A stretch of DNA of 64,000 nucleotides, taken from positions 1 through 64,000 of the forward strand of contig NZ_JBHTMU010000008.1 in the NCBI RefSeq assembly GCF_042679605.1, written 5' to 3'. Position numbers and translations under genes: made by a program. Below the pieces are notes generated by a model, which did not search any database, was not told the origin of the DNA, and saw only the letters and a list, made by a program, of their open reading frames with translations. Below, piece by piece: positions 1-8,338 of this stretch (positions are counted from its first letter, which is position 1; each line of letters begins with the position of its first letter). Origin of the DNA: Litorisediminicola beolgyonensis (GTDB lineage: Bacteria > Pseudomonadota > Alphaproteobacteria > Rhodobacterales > Rhodobacteraceae).

Positions 1-356
1 CGGAGCGGCCCGAGCCCGTCGCGGGGCCGCCCCAGCGCGTCGATCACCCGGCCGATCCAGCCTGGCCCGGGCCTCAGCCCCTGCCCCGGCGCGTCGATCT
101 CGACTTCGGCGCCCGGACCGACGCCCAGCCACGTTCCGAAGGGCAGAAGATGCGCGCCCCGGGCATCGACGCCCACGACCTCGGCGGCGATCGGCCCCGC
201 TATGCCCGCCACATGGCAGCGCGTGCCGATGGCCAGCGCCCGGTCGAGCCCGCGCACCGTCAGCCGGAGCCCGATCACCTCGGACACCCGCCCCTTGAGC
301 GTGGTGCCCGATACACCGGCAGCCGCCTGCGTCAGGTCTGAAAAAACAGTGTGCAT
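1..356 (-). CDS. fliI: Flagellum-specific ATPase FliI, N-terminal part (cut by window edge)
   Basis: The reverse strand from ATG at 356 reads MHTVFSDLTQAAAG and continues open to the window edge, giving about 118 residues. The visible part matches the beta-barrel N-terminal domain of FliI/F1-beta type ATPases, including the GRVSEVIGLRLTVRG stretch and the later IGRVIDALGRPRDG segment that precedes the nucleotide-binding domain. FliI powers unfolding and delivery of flagellar export substrates at the membrane export gate. Walker A and B motifs lie outside the window and cannot be checked. It is divergent from flgB across a 66-bp gap. The identification rests on pattern recognition of the N-terminal domain alone. 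Confidence 0.85.
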   Translation of the reverse strand, partial: MHTVFSDLTQAAAGVSGTTLKGRVSEVIGLRLTVRGLDRALAIGTRCHVAGIAGPIAAEVVGVDARGAHLLPFGTWLGVGPGAEVEIDAPGQGLRPGPGWIGRVIDALGRPRDGLGPL

Positions 357-422
357 GATCTATTTTCCATGGATCACATTAACTATCCATGCTATCCACA
401 ATCAAAAACAAAGGAAAGAGGC
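357..422. promoter_or_regulatory. AT-rich divergent promoter region fliI/flgB with CTATCCAT repeats
   Basis: This 66-bp gap between divergent fliI and flgB is much richer in A and T than the flanking genes. It contains two near-identical octamers in direct orientation, CTATCCAT (383-390) and CTATCCAC (392-399). Related octamers recur in other flagellar intergenic regions here (see findings). A purine-rich AAGGAAAGAG lies just before the flgB ATG at 423 and acts as its ribosome binding site; this is why 423 is preferred over an in-frame upstream start at 351. No convincing -35/-10 pair was identified by eye. Confidence 0.4.
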
Positions 423-821
423 ATGGATATCGGCGGTATTGCTTTCTTCAAATTGGCCGGAGAGCGGATGCGCTATATGGCGAGCCGGCAGCATGTGCTG
501 TCCGAGAACATCGCCAATGCGGATACACCCGGCTACCGCGCCCGCGACGTAGCGCCCTTCGAGGACGTGATGCGCCAGGGCGCCCCGACCCGTGGCATGA
601 CGGTCACGCGGGTTGGCCATATCGACGGCGGCCACAAGGTCGGCGGCATCACCACCACCGAGACGGCGGATGGCTGGGAGCAGAGCATCGACGGCAACTC
701 CGTCGTCCTGGAAGAGCAGATCGTCCAGGCGACCGAAACCGAGGACGCCTACCGCCTCGCCGCCGATCTCTACCGCAAGGGCTACCAGCTCATGAACCTC
801 GCCGCGACCGGCCAGGGATAA
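423..821 (+). CDS. flgB: Flagellar basal-body rod protein FlgB
   Basis: A 132-residue proximal rod protein. The N-terminal part has the rod/hook family signature of a helix followed by LSENIANADTPGYRARD (about residues 24-40), where the N-terminal helix packs into the axial coiled coil. The C-terminal part YRLAADLYRKGYQLMNLA is the matching helix. Length is typical for FlgB. The ATG at 423 follows a strong purine-rich ribosome binding site; an in-frame ATG 72 bases upstream would add a non-conserved leader. It is the first gene of a tightly spaced operon flgB-flgC-fliE-fliQ-SLT-flhA-fliR-flhB that supplies the proximal rod and export gate. Confidence 0.95.
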   Translation: MDIGGIAFFKLAGERMRYMASRQHVLSENIANADTPGYRARDVAPFEDVMRQGAPTRGMTVTRVGHIDGGHKVGGITTTETADGWEQSIDGNSVVLEEQIVQATETEDAYRLAADLYRKGYQLMNLAATGQG

Positions 822-833
822 GGGAGGGCCGTC

Positions 834-1244
834 ATGGACCCGTTGAAATCCATCTCCGCCATCGCCGCATCCGGCCTTCGTGCGCAGGGCACCCGGATCA
901 AGGTCGTGGCCGAGAACGTCGCCAATGCCGACACCCGCGCCACCACGCCCGGAGCCGATCCCTATCGCCGCAAGACCGTGTCCTTCGCCGAGCGGATGGA
1001 CGACACGATCGGCGCCACGCTGGTCGAGATCGACCGCGTCGGCCGCGACGAGGGCCAGTTCACCAAGGTGCACGATCCCGCCCATCCCGGCGCCGACGAG
1101 AACGGGCTGGTGAAGGTCCCGAACGTCAACGCGCTTCTGGAAATGGCGGATATGCGAGAAGCGGCCCGCAGCTACGAGGCCAACATGAACATGTTCGAGA
1201 CGGGGCGCCGGATGCGGTCGCGCATGCTCGACCTGTTGAAGTGA
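834..1244 (+). CDS. flgC: Flagellar basal-body rod protein FlgC
   Basis: A 136-residue proximal rod protein, 12 bases after flgB. The N-terminal segment shows the axial-protein motif VVAENVANADTRATT (about residues 23-37), a variant of the usual ENIANANT. The C-terminal helix MREAARSYEANMNMFETGRR matches the conserved rod-protein C-terminus. The ATG at 834 is preceded by GGGAGGG. FlgC assembles with FlgB, FlgF and FlgG on the FliE/MS-ring platform. Family length is about 135-140 residues, so the protein is full length. Confidence 0.95.
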   Translation: MDPLKSISAIAASGLRAQGTRIKVVAENVANADTRATTPGADPYRRKTVSFAERMDDTIGATLVEIDRVGRDEGQFTKVHDPAHPGADENGLVKVPNVNALLEMADMREAARSYEANMNMFETGRRMRSRMLDLLK

Positions 1245-1251
1245 GGATATC

Positions 1252-1575
1252 ATGGCAGAAAGCCTGATCACATCGACCGCGGCGCTCAGCGCCTATCGCT
1301 CCACCCAGGGGCTCTCGGCCACCAAAGGCCCCTCCGACGCGGTCGAGACGAGCCGCGGCGCGGATTTCGCCGAGCTCATGGCCAAGGCCGCCAGCTCTGC
1401 CGTCGAGAAGGCCGAGAAGGCCGAGCACGTCATGCAGGCGGGGCTCCAGGGCGGCTACTCGACGCAAGAGGTGGTGCAGGCCACGCTCGAGCTCGAGTCC
1501 ACGGTGAAGATGGCGGTCACCTTCCGCGACAAGTTCATCTCGGCCTACCAGGAAATCATGCGAATGCCGATCTGA
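1252..1575 (+). CDS. fliE: Flagellar hook-basal body complex protein FliE
   Basis: A 107-residue protein, 7 bases downstream of flgC with a GAGGA ribosome binding site. The C-terminal half QEVVQATLELESTVKMAVT followed by FRDKFISAYQEIMRMPI is the conserved FliE signature. FliE joins the MS ring (FliF) to the rod and is thought to be the first rod component exported. The N-terminal half is low in conservation and rich in Ala and Ser, as is usual for the family. Position between flgC and fliQ supports the call. Confidence 0.93.
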   Translation: MAESLITSTAALSAYRSTQGLSATKGPSDAVETSRGADFAELMAKAASSAVEKAEKAEHVMQAGLQGGYSTQEVVQATLELESTVKMAVTFRDKFISAYQEIMRMPI

Positions 1576-1583
1576 CGCCCGCC

Positions 1584-1853
1584 ATGACCGAGGCCGAGGT
1601 ATATGATCTCCTGTCGGACACGATCTGGACCGTCCTGATCGGCGTCGGGCCGATCCTGGCGCTTGCCCTGGGCGTCGGTCTCGTCATCGCGTTCTTCCAG
1701 GCGCTGACGCAGATCCAGGAAATGACGCTGACCTTTATCCCGAAGATCGTGATCATCCTGATCGGCATCGTCGCGACCACGCCCTTCATCTACGGGATGC
1801 TGGTGACGATATCGGACCGGAGCTTCGACGCCATCGCCAGCGGGGGGCTCTAG
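1584..1853 (+). CDS. fliQ: Flagellar export gate protein FliQ
   Basis: An 89-residue membrane protein with two long hydrophobic segments (about residues 15-38 and 50-75) separated by the conserved FFQALTQIQEMTLTFIPK loop. FliQ assembles with FliP and FliR into the helical export gate inside the MS ring. Length and both segments are exactly as expected. The gene starts 8 bases after fliE. The downstream SLT gene begins one base after its TAG stop, so the two are likely translationally linked. Confidence 0.95.
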   Translation: MTEAEVYDLLSDTIWTVLIGVGPILALALGVGLVIAFFQALTQIQEMTLTFIPKIVIILIGIVATTPFIYGMLVTISDRSFDAIASGGL

Positions 1854-1854
1854 G

Positions 1855-2613
1855 ATGCGCCGCCTCGCCCGCGCCTGCGCCCTTGTGCTGGGCCTCATGC
1901 CCCTGCCCGCCGCCGCGGCGGGATGGGCGGATTTCTACGGCACCGCCACGGCACCGAGCGCAGCGCCGGGCGGCGGCGTAACCGGCATGTGCCTGCGCCA
2001 GATCCTCGCCGCGCAGGAGCGCTACGCGATCCCCCACAACCTGCTTCTCGCCATCGGGCTGCAGGAGGCCGGGATGATGCGGGACGGAGAGCTGACGGTC
2101 TGGCCCTGGGCAGTCAATTCCGAGGGCAAGGGCCATATCTTCGACAGCCGCTCCGGCGCGCTGGCCTTCGTCGCCTCCGAGCATCGCCGCGGCGCCCGCT
2201 CGATCGACGTGGGCTGCATGCAGATCAACCTGCGCTGGCACCCCAAGGCCTTCGACAGCGTCACCGACGGGTTCGACCCGGTGCAGAATGTCGATTACGC
2301 CGCCCGCTTCCTCAAGGGCCTCTACCACGAGATCGGCGATTGGGAAAAAGCCGCCGGCGCTTACCATTCGCGCACCGAAGAGCACCAGCGGGTCTACCGC
2401 ACCAGCCTCGAGCGCAATATCCGCGTCGCCAATGACCGCATCGCGATCTTCCGCGACGTGGCCCGCAACGCGCCCGAGACTGCGCCCGTCGCCCAGGCGG
2501 GCGGCCCGTTCTGGAGCACCCGTTCCGAGCCCGGCGCGCCGCGCCGCTCGCTTTTCGGTTCCGGCGACCTGCAACCCATCCTTCCGGTCTTCGTGCGCGG
2601 AGAGCGGCCATGA
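1855..2613 (+). CDS. Secreted lytic transglycosylase (SLT domain), flagellar operon
   Basis: A 252-residue protein with a clear signal peptide (MRRLARACALVLGLMPLPAAAA). The SLT-type fold follows: NLLLAIGLQEAG carries the likely catalytic Glu, and SIDVGCMQINLRWHP matches the conserved MQIN motif of lytic transglycosylases. The C-terminal 60 residues are low in conservation. In this locus the rod-binding FlgJ domain (20227-20532) has no muramidase domain, so this enzyme probably opens the peptidoglycan for rod passage (inference). It lies between fliQ and flhA and overlaps flhA by 4 nt (ATGA), showing it belongs to the flagellar operon. Confidence 0.85.
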   Translation: MRRLARACALVLGLMPLPAAAAGWADFYGTATAPSAAPGGGVTGMCLRQILAAQERYAIPHNLLLAIGLQEAGMMRDGELTVWPWAVNSEGKGHIFDSRSGALAFVASEHRRGARSIDVGCMQINLRWHPKAFDSVTDGFDPVQNVDYAARFLKGLYHEIGDWEKAAGAYHSRTEEHQRVYRTSLERNIRVANDRIAIFRDVARNAPETAPVAQAGGPFWSTRSEPGAPRRSLFGSGDLQPILPVFVRGERP

Positions 2614-4697
2614 CCAGCCGCGCCGATCCGCCCCCCGCCTCGGCCTGGGCCACGAGCCTCGCCAATCGCGACATCGGCTTCGCGCTCGGCGTGACGCTGA
2701 TCCTCGCGGTGCTCTTCGTGCCGCTCCCGGCGATCCTCTTGGACTTGGGCCTCGCGATCTCGCTGTCGCTCTCGGTCCTGATCCTGATGGTCGCGCTCTG
2801 GATCAAGCGCCCGCTCGAGTTCAACGCCTTCCCGACGCTCCTTCTCGTGGTCACGCTTCTGCGCCTGTCGCTGAACGTCGCCTCGACCCGCCTGATCCTC
2901 TCCGAGGGCCATAGCGGCACGAACGCCGCGGGCGGCGTGATCGAGGGCTTCTCCCGCTTCATCGTCGCGGGCTCCTACGTCATCGGCATCGTGATCTTCT
3001 CGATCCTCGTGGTGATCAACTTCATCGTCATCACCAAGGGCTCGACCCGGATCGCCGAGGTCTCGGCGCGCTTCTCGCTCGACGCGATGCCGGGCAAGCA
3101 GATGGCCATCGACGCCGATCTCGGCGCGGGCCTGATCGACGACGCCCAGGCGCAAGCAAGGCGCAAGACGCTCGAAGAGGAGAGCAGCTTCTTCGGCGCG
3201 ATGGACGGTGCGTCCAAGTTCGTGCGCGGCGACGCGGTCGCGGGCATCATCATCACGCTCATCAACATCGTCGGCGGTATCCTGATCGGCACCGTCCAGC
3301 ACGACATGTCGCTCGCCGCCGCCGCCACCGCCTATACCACGCTGACCATCGGCGACGGTCTCGTGAGCCAGGTGCCCGCACTGATCGTGTCGATGGCCGC
3401 GGGCCTCATCGTCACCAAGGGCGGCACCGACGGCGCGGCCAACGAAGTGGTTATGGCCCAGCTCGGCCGCTTCCCCAAGGCGCTCTTCATGGCCTCGGGG
3501 CTTCTCGTGGCCATGGGCCTCCTGCCCGGCTTCCCCTTCCCGATCTTCCTCGCGCTCTCGGCGATCATGGCCGCGACCGGCATCATGATGCACCGCCGCA
3601 TGGCCACCGAGGCCCGCGACGAGGCCCGCAAGGCAGTGACCGAGGAGGCCCCCCAGACCGAGGAAGACGTGCTCAAGCAGACCATGCGCGTCGACGATCT
3701 CTGCCTCGAGCTCGGCACCGCGCTGGTGCCGCTCTCCGACGGCCCCGAGGCCGCGCTTCCCGGCAAGATCAAGAGCCTGCGCAACCTCTTCGCCCGCGAG
3801 TTCGGCTTCGTCCTGCCGACCGTGCGGATCCGCGACGAGCAGACCCTGCCGCTCAACACCTACCGCATCCTCGTCCACGGCACCGAGGCCGCCCGCGGCG
3901 AATGCCGCCCCCGCGGCCGCATGGTCCTGACCCCGCCCGACACCACGCTGAAGCTCAAGGGCGAGAAGACCAAGGACCCCGCCTTCGGGCTCGACGCGAT
4001 CTGGACCGACCGCCGCCAGGCCAACGAGGCCGAGCAGCACGGGCTGACCGTCGTCGATCCCGAAAGCGTCCTGACCACCCACCTGACCGAGGTGGTCAAG
4101 GACCACATGTCCGAGCTGATGACCTTCGGCACCACCAAGGAGGCCGTCGAGCGGCTCGACCGCGACTACCAGAAACTCGTCGCCGATCTCTCCGCGCCGA
4201 CCCCGATCATCCATGTCCAGCACGTCTTGCAGCGCCTCCTCGACGAGCGCATCTCGATCCGTAACCTGCCGCAGATCGTCGAGGCCATGGCCGAGGCCGA
4301 CCGCCACGGCGCCAATGTCACCCGCGTCACCGAGCATGTCCGCCAGCGCCTCTCCAAGCAGATCTGCGCGGGGCTGACCGACGAGCAGGGCTTCCTGCCG
4401 GTGATCGGCCTCTCGCCCGCCTGGGAGCGCGAGTTCCTCGAGGCGCTCCGCAAGCAGGGCGACGAGACCCAGTTCCTGATGTCGCCAAAGCGCGTGCAGG
4501 AGTTTGTGCTCGACGCCCGCCGCGAGATCCAGACTCATGCCCGGGACGAGGTCTGGGCCGCGATCCTCTGCGCCCCCGAGATCCGCCACCATATCCGCGC
4601 CATGCTCGAGAGGGTCAGCCCGACCACGCCGATCCTCAGCCATGCCGAGATCCACCGCAAGGCGACGCTCCGCACCGTCGGCCAGATCGGCGGCTAG
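2610..4697 (+). CDS. flhA: Flagellar biosynthesis protein FlhA
   Basis: A 695-residue export-gate protein. The N-terminal half has about eight membrane segments (residues ~22-310), and the conserved FHIPEP-family cytoplasmic loop is recognisable (PGKQMAIDADLGAGLID). The C-terminal cytoplasmic domain (about 350-695) forms the nonameric ring that docks chaperone-substrate complexes, with matches such as PTPIIHVQHVLQRLLDERI. Length is typical. Its ATG overlaps the stop of the SLT gene by 4 nt, and fliR follows 3 bases after its stop. Confidence 0.97.
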   Translation: MTSRADPPPASAWATSLANRDIGFALGVTLILAVLFVPLPAILLDLGLAISLSLSVLILMVALWIKRPLEFNAFPTLLLVVTLLRLSLNVASTRLILSEGHSGTNAAGGVIEGFSRFIVAGSYVIGIVIFSILVVINFIVITKGSTRIAEVSARFSLDAMPGKQMAIDADLGAGLIDDAQAQARRKTLEEESSFFGAMDGASKFVRGDAVAGIIITLINIVGGILIGTVQHDMSLAAAATAYTTLTIGDGLVSQVPALIVSMAAGLIVTKGGTDGAANEVVMAQLGRFPKALFMASGLLVAMGLLPGFPFPIFLALSAIMAATGIMMHRRMATEARDEARKAVTEEAPQTEEDVLKQTMRVDDLCLELGTALVPLSDGPEAALPGKIKSLRNLFAREFGFVLPTVRIRDEQTLPLNTYRILVHGTEAARGECRPRGRMVLTPPDTTLKLKGEKTKDPAFGLDAIWTDRRQANEAEQHGLTVVDPESVLTTHLTEVVKDHMSELMTFGTTKEAVERLDRDYQKLVADLSAPTPIIHVQHVLQRLLDERISIRNLPQIVEAMAEADRHGANVTRVTEHVRQRLSKQICAGLTDEQGFLPVIGLSPAWEREFLEALRKQGDETQFLMSPKRVQEFVLDARREIQTHARDEVWAAILCAPEIRHHIRAMLERVSPTTPILSHAEIHRKATLRTVGQIGG

Positions 4698-4700
4698 GGG

Positions 4701-5456
4701 ATGGACCTCTCGGTCTTTCTCACCTCGCAGATCATCGGTGTCGGCGTGATCTTCGCGCGGATCGGCGCGATCTTCCTCTTCATGCCGGCCTTCGGCGAGC
4801 AGGCGATCCCGAACCGCCACAAGCTGGCGCTTGCGCTGCTCCTGTGCATCGCGCTCTCGCCCGCCATCGGCATCGGCCCGCTCGATCTGTCGCGCCCCGT
4901 CGACCTGATCGCGATCTTCGGCCTCGAGATCACCGTCGGTCTCTGGCTCGGACTGACCGCGCGGATCGTGATGAGCGCGGTCTCCTTCGCGGGCTACCAG
5001 ATCGGCATGGTCTCGGGCCTCGCCAACGCCCTGGCGCCCTCGCAGGGCGCCTTCGAGGGCGCGACGCTCGTGGCCTCGATCCTGACGCTCGCCGCCACCG
5101 CGCTGATCTTCGCCACCGACACCCATCATCTGATCCTCGGCGCGATCATGATGTCCTACGATGTCTTCCCGGTCGGCCAGCTGATGCCCTACGACCTCGC
5201 CGACCAGATCATCCGCGCCGCCGCCATGAGCCTTTATCTCGGCGTCACGCTGGCCGCGCCCTTCTACGTCCTGCAACTGGTGATGAATACCGGGCTCGGC
5301 CTCGCCAACCGGCTGATGGCCACCCTGCCCGTATTCTTCGTCGCGACGCCGCTCCTGCTCGGGGCGGGGCTTGCGGTGATGAGCATCGCGCTCCCCTCCG
5401 TCATCGCCGGGTTCCTGGCCGCCTTTACCGGCTGGCTCGGGACGCTGGCGTTCTGA
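4701..5456 (+). CDS. fliR: Flagellar export gate protein FliR
   Basis: A 251-residue, strongly hydrophobic protein with about six membrane segments. The family pattern is visible: an N-terminal FARIGAIFLFMPAFGEQAIP, the central ISFAGYQIGM-like stretch (SAVSFAGYQIGMVSGLANAL) and a C-terminal PVFFVATPLLLG. FliR joins FliP and FliQ in the gate. Length matches the family (about 250-260). It starts 3 bases after flhA and ends 10 bases before flhB, so the three gate genes are co-transcribed. Confidence 0.95.
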   Translation: MDLSVFLTSQIIGVGVIFARIGAIFLFMPAFGEQAIPNRHKLALALLLCIALSPAIGIGPLDLSRPVDLIAIFGLEITVGLWLGLTARIVMSAVSFAGYQIGMVSGLANALAPSQGAFEGATLVASILTLAATALIFATDTHHLILGAIMMSYDVFPVGQLMPYDLADQIIRAAAMSLYLGVTLAAPFYVLQLVMNTGLGLANRLMATLPVFFVATPLLLGAGLAVMSIALPSVIAGFLAAFTGWLGTLAF

Positions 5457-5466
5457 GGGGGCGGCG

Positions 5467-6585
5467 ATGAGCGAGGAAGACAAGGACAACAAGACAGAAG
5501 AGGCCTCCGAGCGAAAACTCAAGAAAGCCCGCGAGAAAGGCGACGTTCCGAGTTCCAAGGAACCCGGCAACGTGATGAGCATCTTTTCCTTCTTTATCCT
5601 TGTGCTGTTCATCCTGCCCGTCGCCGGTCCGTCGCTCGCCGAGGTCTTGGGCGCGCTTCTCGCCCAAGCCGCCCATATCGAGGTCAGCGCCGGCGCGACC
5701 GGGCTGCGCGATCTTGGCGGCGTCGTCAGCGAGCTCGCGCTGCCGCTGGCCTTCCTGCTCGCGCCCGCGCTCGCCACGATGATCGCGGCGGCGCTGTTCG
5801 GTGTCCTGATCCAGGGCGAGGTCGTGGTCTCGACCGAGCGCATCCAGCCGAAGCTCTCGAAGATATCGCCGCTCCAGGGTCTCAAGCGCATTTTCTCGAC
5901 CGACACCGCGGTCGAATTCGTGAAGAACCTCGCCAAGGTCGCCGTGGTCGCCTTCATCGGCGCGCAGGTATCGGTCGGCGCGGTCACCGCGGTCTGGCAG
6001 TCGGGCGGGCTCGAGCCGGTGAGCCTGCTTCTCTATCTCCGCGAGAAGATCGCGCTCGTCTTGATCCTGACCTGCAGCTTCCTGATCCCGCTGGCGATCA
6101 TCGACATCGTCTGGAAGCGGTTCCAGTGGCTCAAGAAGCAGCGCATGTCGATCAAGGAGCTGCGCGACGAGCACAAGGACAGCGAAGGCGATCCGATGAT
6201 CCGCCGCAAGCGCGAGGAGCTCCGCCGCGAGCGCGCCCGCCAGCGCGCCGCGACTGCCGTGCCCAAGGCGACCGTGGTCTTGACCAACCCGACGCATTAC
6301 GCGGTGGCGCTCCGCTACGAGGCCGGTCTCGATCCCGCGCCGGTCTGCGTCGCCAAGGGCGCCGACCTGATGGCCCACCAGATCCGCAAGCTCGCCGCCG
6401 AGCATGACGTGCCGATGATCGAGAACCGCCCCCTCGCCCGCGCGCTCTATGACAGCGTCGAGATCGACCAGACAATCCCCGACGAGCACTGGAAGGCCGT
6501 GGCCGAGATCCTGCGCTACCTCATGGATCTCCGCGCCCGCATCCGCCGCGCCCCCCCCGAAGGCTCGACCCGCCGCTACGACTGA
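5467..6585 (+). CDS. flhB: Flagellar export switch protein FlhB
   Basis: A 372-residue protein. An N-terminal hydrophilic stretch EEASERKLKKAREKGDVPSS is the classical FlhB opening, followed by four membrane segments (about residues 35-215). The C-terminal cytoplasmic domain contains the autocleavage motif NPTH at residues 274-277, where cleavage after Asn switches export from hook to filament substrates. All conserved elements are intact. It is the last gene of the flgB operon. Downstream lies a convergent gap filled by 230-bp repeats. Confidence 0.97.
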   Translation: MSEEDKDNKTEEASERKLKKAREKGDVPSSKEPGNVMSIFSFFILVLFILPVAGPSLAEVLGALLAQAAHIEVSAGATGLRDLGGVVSELALPLAFLLAPALATMIAAALFGVLIQGEVVVSTERIQPKLSKISPLQGLKRIFSTDTAVEFVKNLAKVAVVAFIGAQVSVGAVTAVWQSGGLEPVSLLLYLREKIALVLILTCSFLIPLAIIDIVWKRFQWLKKQRMSIKELRDEHKDSEGDPMIRRKREELRRERARQRAATAVPKATVVLTNPTHYAVALRYEAGLDPAPVCVAKGADLMAHQIRKLAAEHDVPMIENRPLARALYDSVEIDQTIPDEHWKAVAEILRYLMDLRARIRRAPPEGSTRRYD

Positions 6586-6610
6586 GCCGCGCCGGGGCCT
6601 GCCTGCCCGA

Positions 6611-7530
6611 GCCCGTAGCCGCGCCAGCGCTGGACCGGGGTGCGGCGCAATGACCTCCGTGGTCGTCGCTTTATGTCTGCCAGATACCTCCGACCTCGAT
6701 CGTCGCGCCTTCGTCCCCAAAGCGCCGGACCGTTGGGCCGGTCCAACGCAGGCGCGGCGGCCTGCGGCCTTGTTCCGCGCCTGGGTCAGAGGATCATGGT
6801 CAGCGCCAACTCCGCGAGAAGAGAACCATCGTTCGCCCGAGCCCTAAGCCACGCCCGCGCTGGACCGGGGTCCGGCGCAATGCCCTCCTTGGTCGTCGCT
6901 TGATGTCTGCCAGATACCTCCGACCTCGATCGCCGCGCCTTCGTTCCCAAAGCGCCGGACCGTCGGGCCGGTCCAGCGCTGGCGCGGCGGCCTGCGGCCT
7001 TGTTCCGCGCCCTGGGGCGGGGATCACGATCAGCAGCCATGCCGCAAGAAGACGACCACGTTCCGCCAAAGCCCAAAGCCGCGTCAGCGCCTGCCCGCGG
7101 GGAGGCGCTCCAACCTCCGGCCCGTGCGCTTTATCCACGCCACACCCGGGAGACCTCCACCGTCTCGCCCAGCGTCCCCAAAGCGCCTGCCCGTGCGGGC
7201 GGGCAGGCGCTGGTGCGGCGGCCTGCGGCCTTGTTCCGCACCCTAGGGCGGGGATCATGGTCAGCATCCGTGCCGTGAGAAAACAACGACGTTCCGCCAA
7301 AGACAAAGCCGCGCCAGCGCCTGCCCGCGGGGAGGCGCTCCAACCTTCGGTCCGTGCGCTTTATCCCGGCCACCCTCGGACGACCCCAACCGTCTCGCCC
7401 AGCGTCCCCAAAGCGCCTGCCCGTCCGGGCGGGCAGGCGCTGGCGCGGCGGCCTGCGGCCTCGTTCCGCGCCTGGGTCAGAGGATCATGGTCAGCACCCC
7501 TGACCCATAAAGACGGCATCAAGAAATTGC
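6611..7530. repeat. Four tandem 230-bp repeat units in a convergent intergenic gap
   Basis: Four units start at about 6611, 6841, 7071 and 7301, each exactly 230 bases apart by landmark alignment. All share a core GCGGCGGCCTGCGGCC. Each unit has three short elements: A and B in direct orientation and C inverted. Copies 1-2 carry the type I version (A AGCGCTGGACCGG, C CCGGTCCAGCGCT); copies 3-4 carry type II (AGCGCCTGCCCG / CGGGCAGGCGCT). B and C form a hairpin in each unit. 230 is not a multiple of 3, so the frame changes from copy to copy and coding is unlikely; the open frames here are treated as spurious. The gap lies between convergent flhB and a sulfotransferase-like gene. It may act in termination or be a dispersed family element (inference). 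Confidence 0.85.
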
Positions 7531-7612
7531 CCATGGGCAAATGTCCGTTTTCGGTCTGAAAACGGCACACCGCGTCCATTTCAGGGGGTCGAAACGGCGG
7601 CTTTGTACCGTT
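7531..7612. other. Short hairpins between repeat array and sulfotransferase-like gene
   Basis: This 82-bp stretch follows the repeats. Two small inverted repeats are visible: CCGTTTT/AAAACGG around 7546-7566, and GAAACGG/CCGTTTC around 7591-7614, the latter overlapping the stop of the reverse-strand gene. They could help terminate the converging transcripts of the flhB operon and of the fliL operon, but no uridine run follows either one, so the assignment as terminator is weak. Confidence 0.3.
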
Positions 7613-8338
7613 TCAGTAGCCGAGCGCGCTGCGGTAATCCTCGTAACTGAGGCGCGCCGCCCCGAGCGGAAGCTCCAGCGCCGCGAGGATCCGCGCCCGG
7701 TCGGGCTCGGTCATCGGGGCATCCGCCTGCTTGGCGCGATGCGAGGCGAGCTTGACCTCTTCTCCGGAAAAATGCCCGATTTCAACGGCATCCGGCACCG
7801 CGAAGAGCTCCCGGAAGGCCTGCTCGTCGGCGAGGATCTCTTCCATCTTCACCACCCGCGCCCCGCAGGCGAGACCGGCGACATTGTAACCGGTCACATG
7901 CCGCGCCGCGAAGGCGAAGAGGATATCCGGCAAGCCCGGCCCCAGCCTCGCCGCCTTCAGAACCGGCAGCGCCGCGCGCAGGACGTCCGGCAAAACCGGC
8001 TGTCCGGTCAAGACTTTACGCGAGATCCAGGCATAGCAGCTCTCGATCTGGCGCGCCGGGTCACGCACCAAAAGCCGATACGCCACCCCGCCCCCGTCGC
8101 AGGCCGGTTTCATACTCTGCGGCGCGAAACTGGTGTGCAGCGCCACCGGCGTCCCGCCCGTCTCCGCCGCGCCCCGCATCGACGCGACGAACGCGTCCGG
8201 GCTCTGCCCTCCGACGCCGAGCCGCGTCTTCGCGACGAAGTCCTGGCTGCCATGGCTGACCTCGTATCCCGGCAGGTCGCGCAGGATCGCGGCGATGGTA
8301 TGGGTGGCGGCGAAGCCGATGCTTTCGACGACGATCAT
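7613..8338 (-). CDS. Sulfotransferase-like protein in the fliL-fliM operon
   Basis: A 241-residue protein without signal peptide. The N-terminus MIVVESIGFAATHTIAAIL resembles the beta-strand and P-loop that bind the 5'-phosphosulfate of PAPS, although it lacks the usual GxxRSGT form. YRLLVRDPARQIESCYAW (about residues 87-104) resembles the 3'-phosphate loop R-x-P-x(6)-S. I therefore place it in the sulfotransferase fold with moderate confidence; the degenerate P-loop leaves activity uncertain. Its ATG overlaps the motE-like stop by 4 nt, so it is the last gene of the fliL-fliM-DUF6468-motE operon. A link to flagellar or surface glycan sulfation is inference. Confidence 0.5.
   Translation of the reverse strand: MIVVESIGFAATHTIAAILRDLPGYEVSHGSQDFVAKTRLGVGGQSPDAFVASMRGAAETGGTPVALHTSFAPQSMKPACDGGGVAYRLLVRDPARQIESCYAWISRKVLTGQPVLPDVLRAALPVLKAARLGPGLPDILFAFAARHVTGYNVAGLACGARVVKMEEILADEQAFRELFAVPDAVEIGHFSGEEVKLASHRAKQADAPMTEPDRARILAALELPLGAARLSYEDYRSALGY

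Noticed and set aside
351..422. Upstream extension of flgB to an ATG at 351
   Set aside because: The extension crosses the AT-rich promoter region and repeats. The ATG at 423 has a strong ribosome site and matches FlgB length.
2394..5987. 1197-residue open frame on the minus strand opposite flhA-fliR-flhB
   Set aside because: It is antisense to three intact flagellar genes and has Asp/Gly/Arg/His-rich, repetitive composition typical of the shadow frame of GC-rich codons. No domain is recognisable.
6611..7530. CRISPR array
   Set aside because: Unit length is 230 bases with no unique short spacers between short repeats, and no cas genes are near.
6640..7559. Several open frames across the 230-bp repeats on both strands
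   Set aside because: The repeat length is not a multiple of 3, so no frame keeps the repeated sequence. The peptides are Arg/Pro/Ala-rich and lack ribosome sites.
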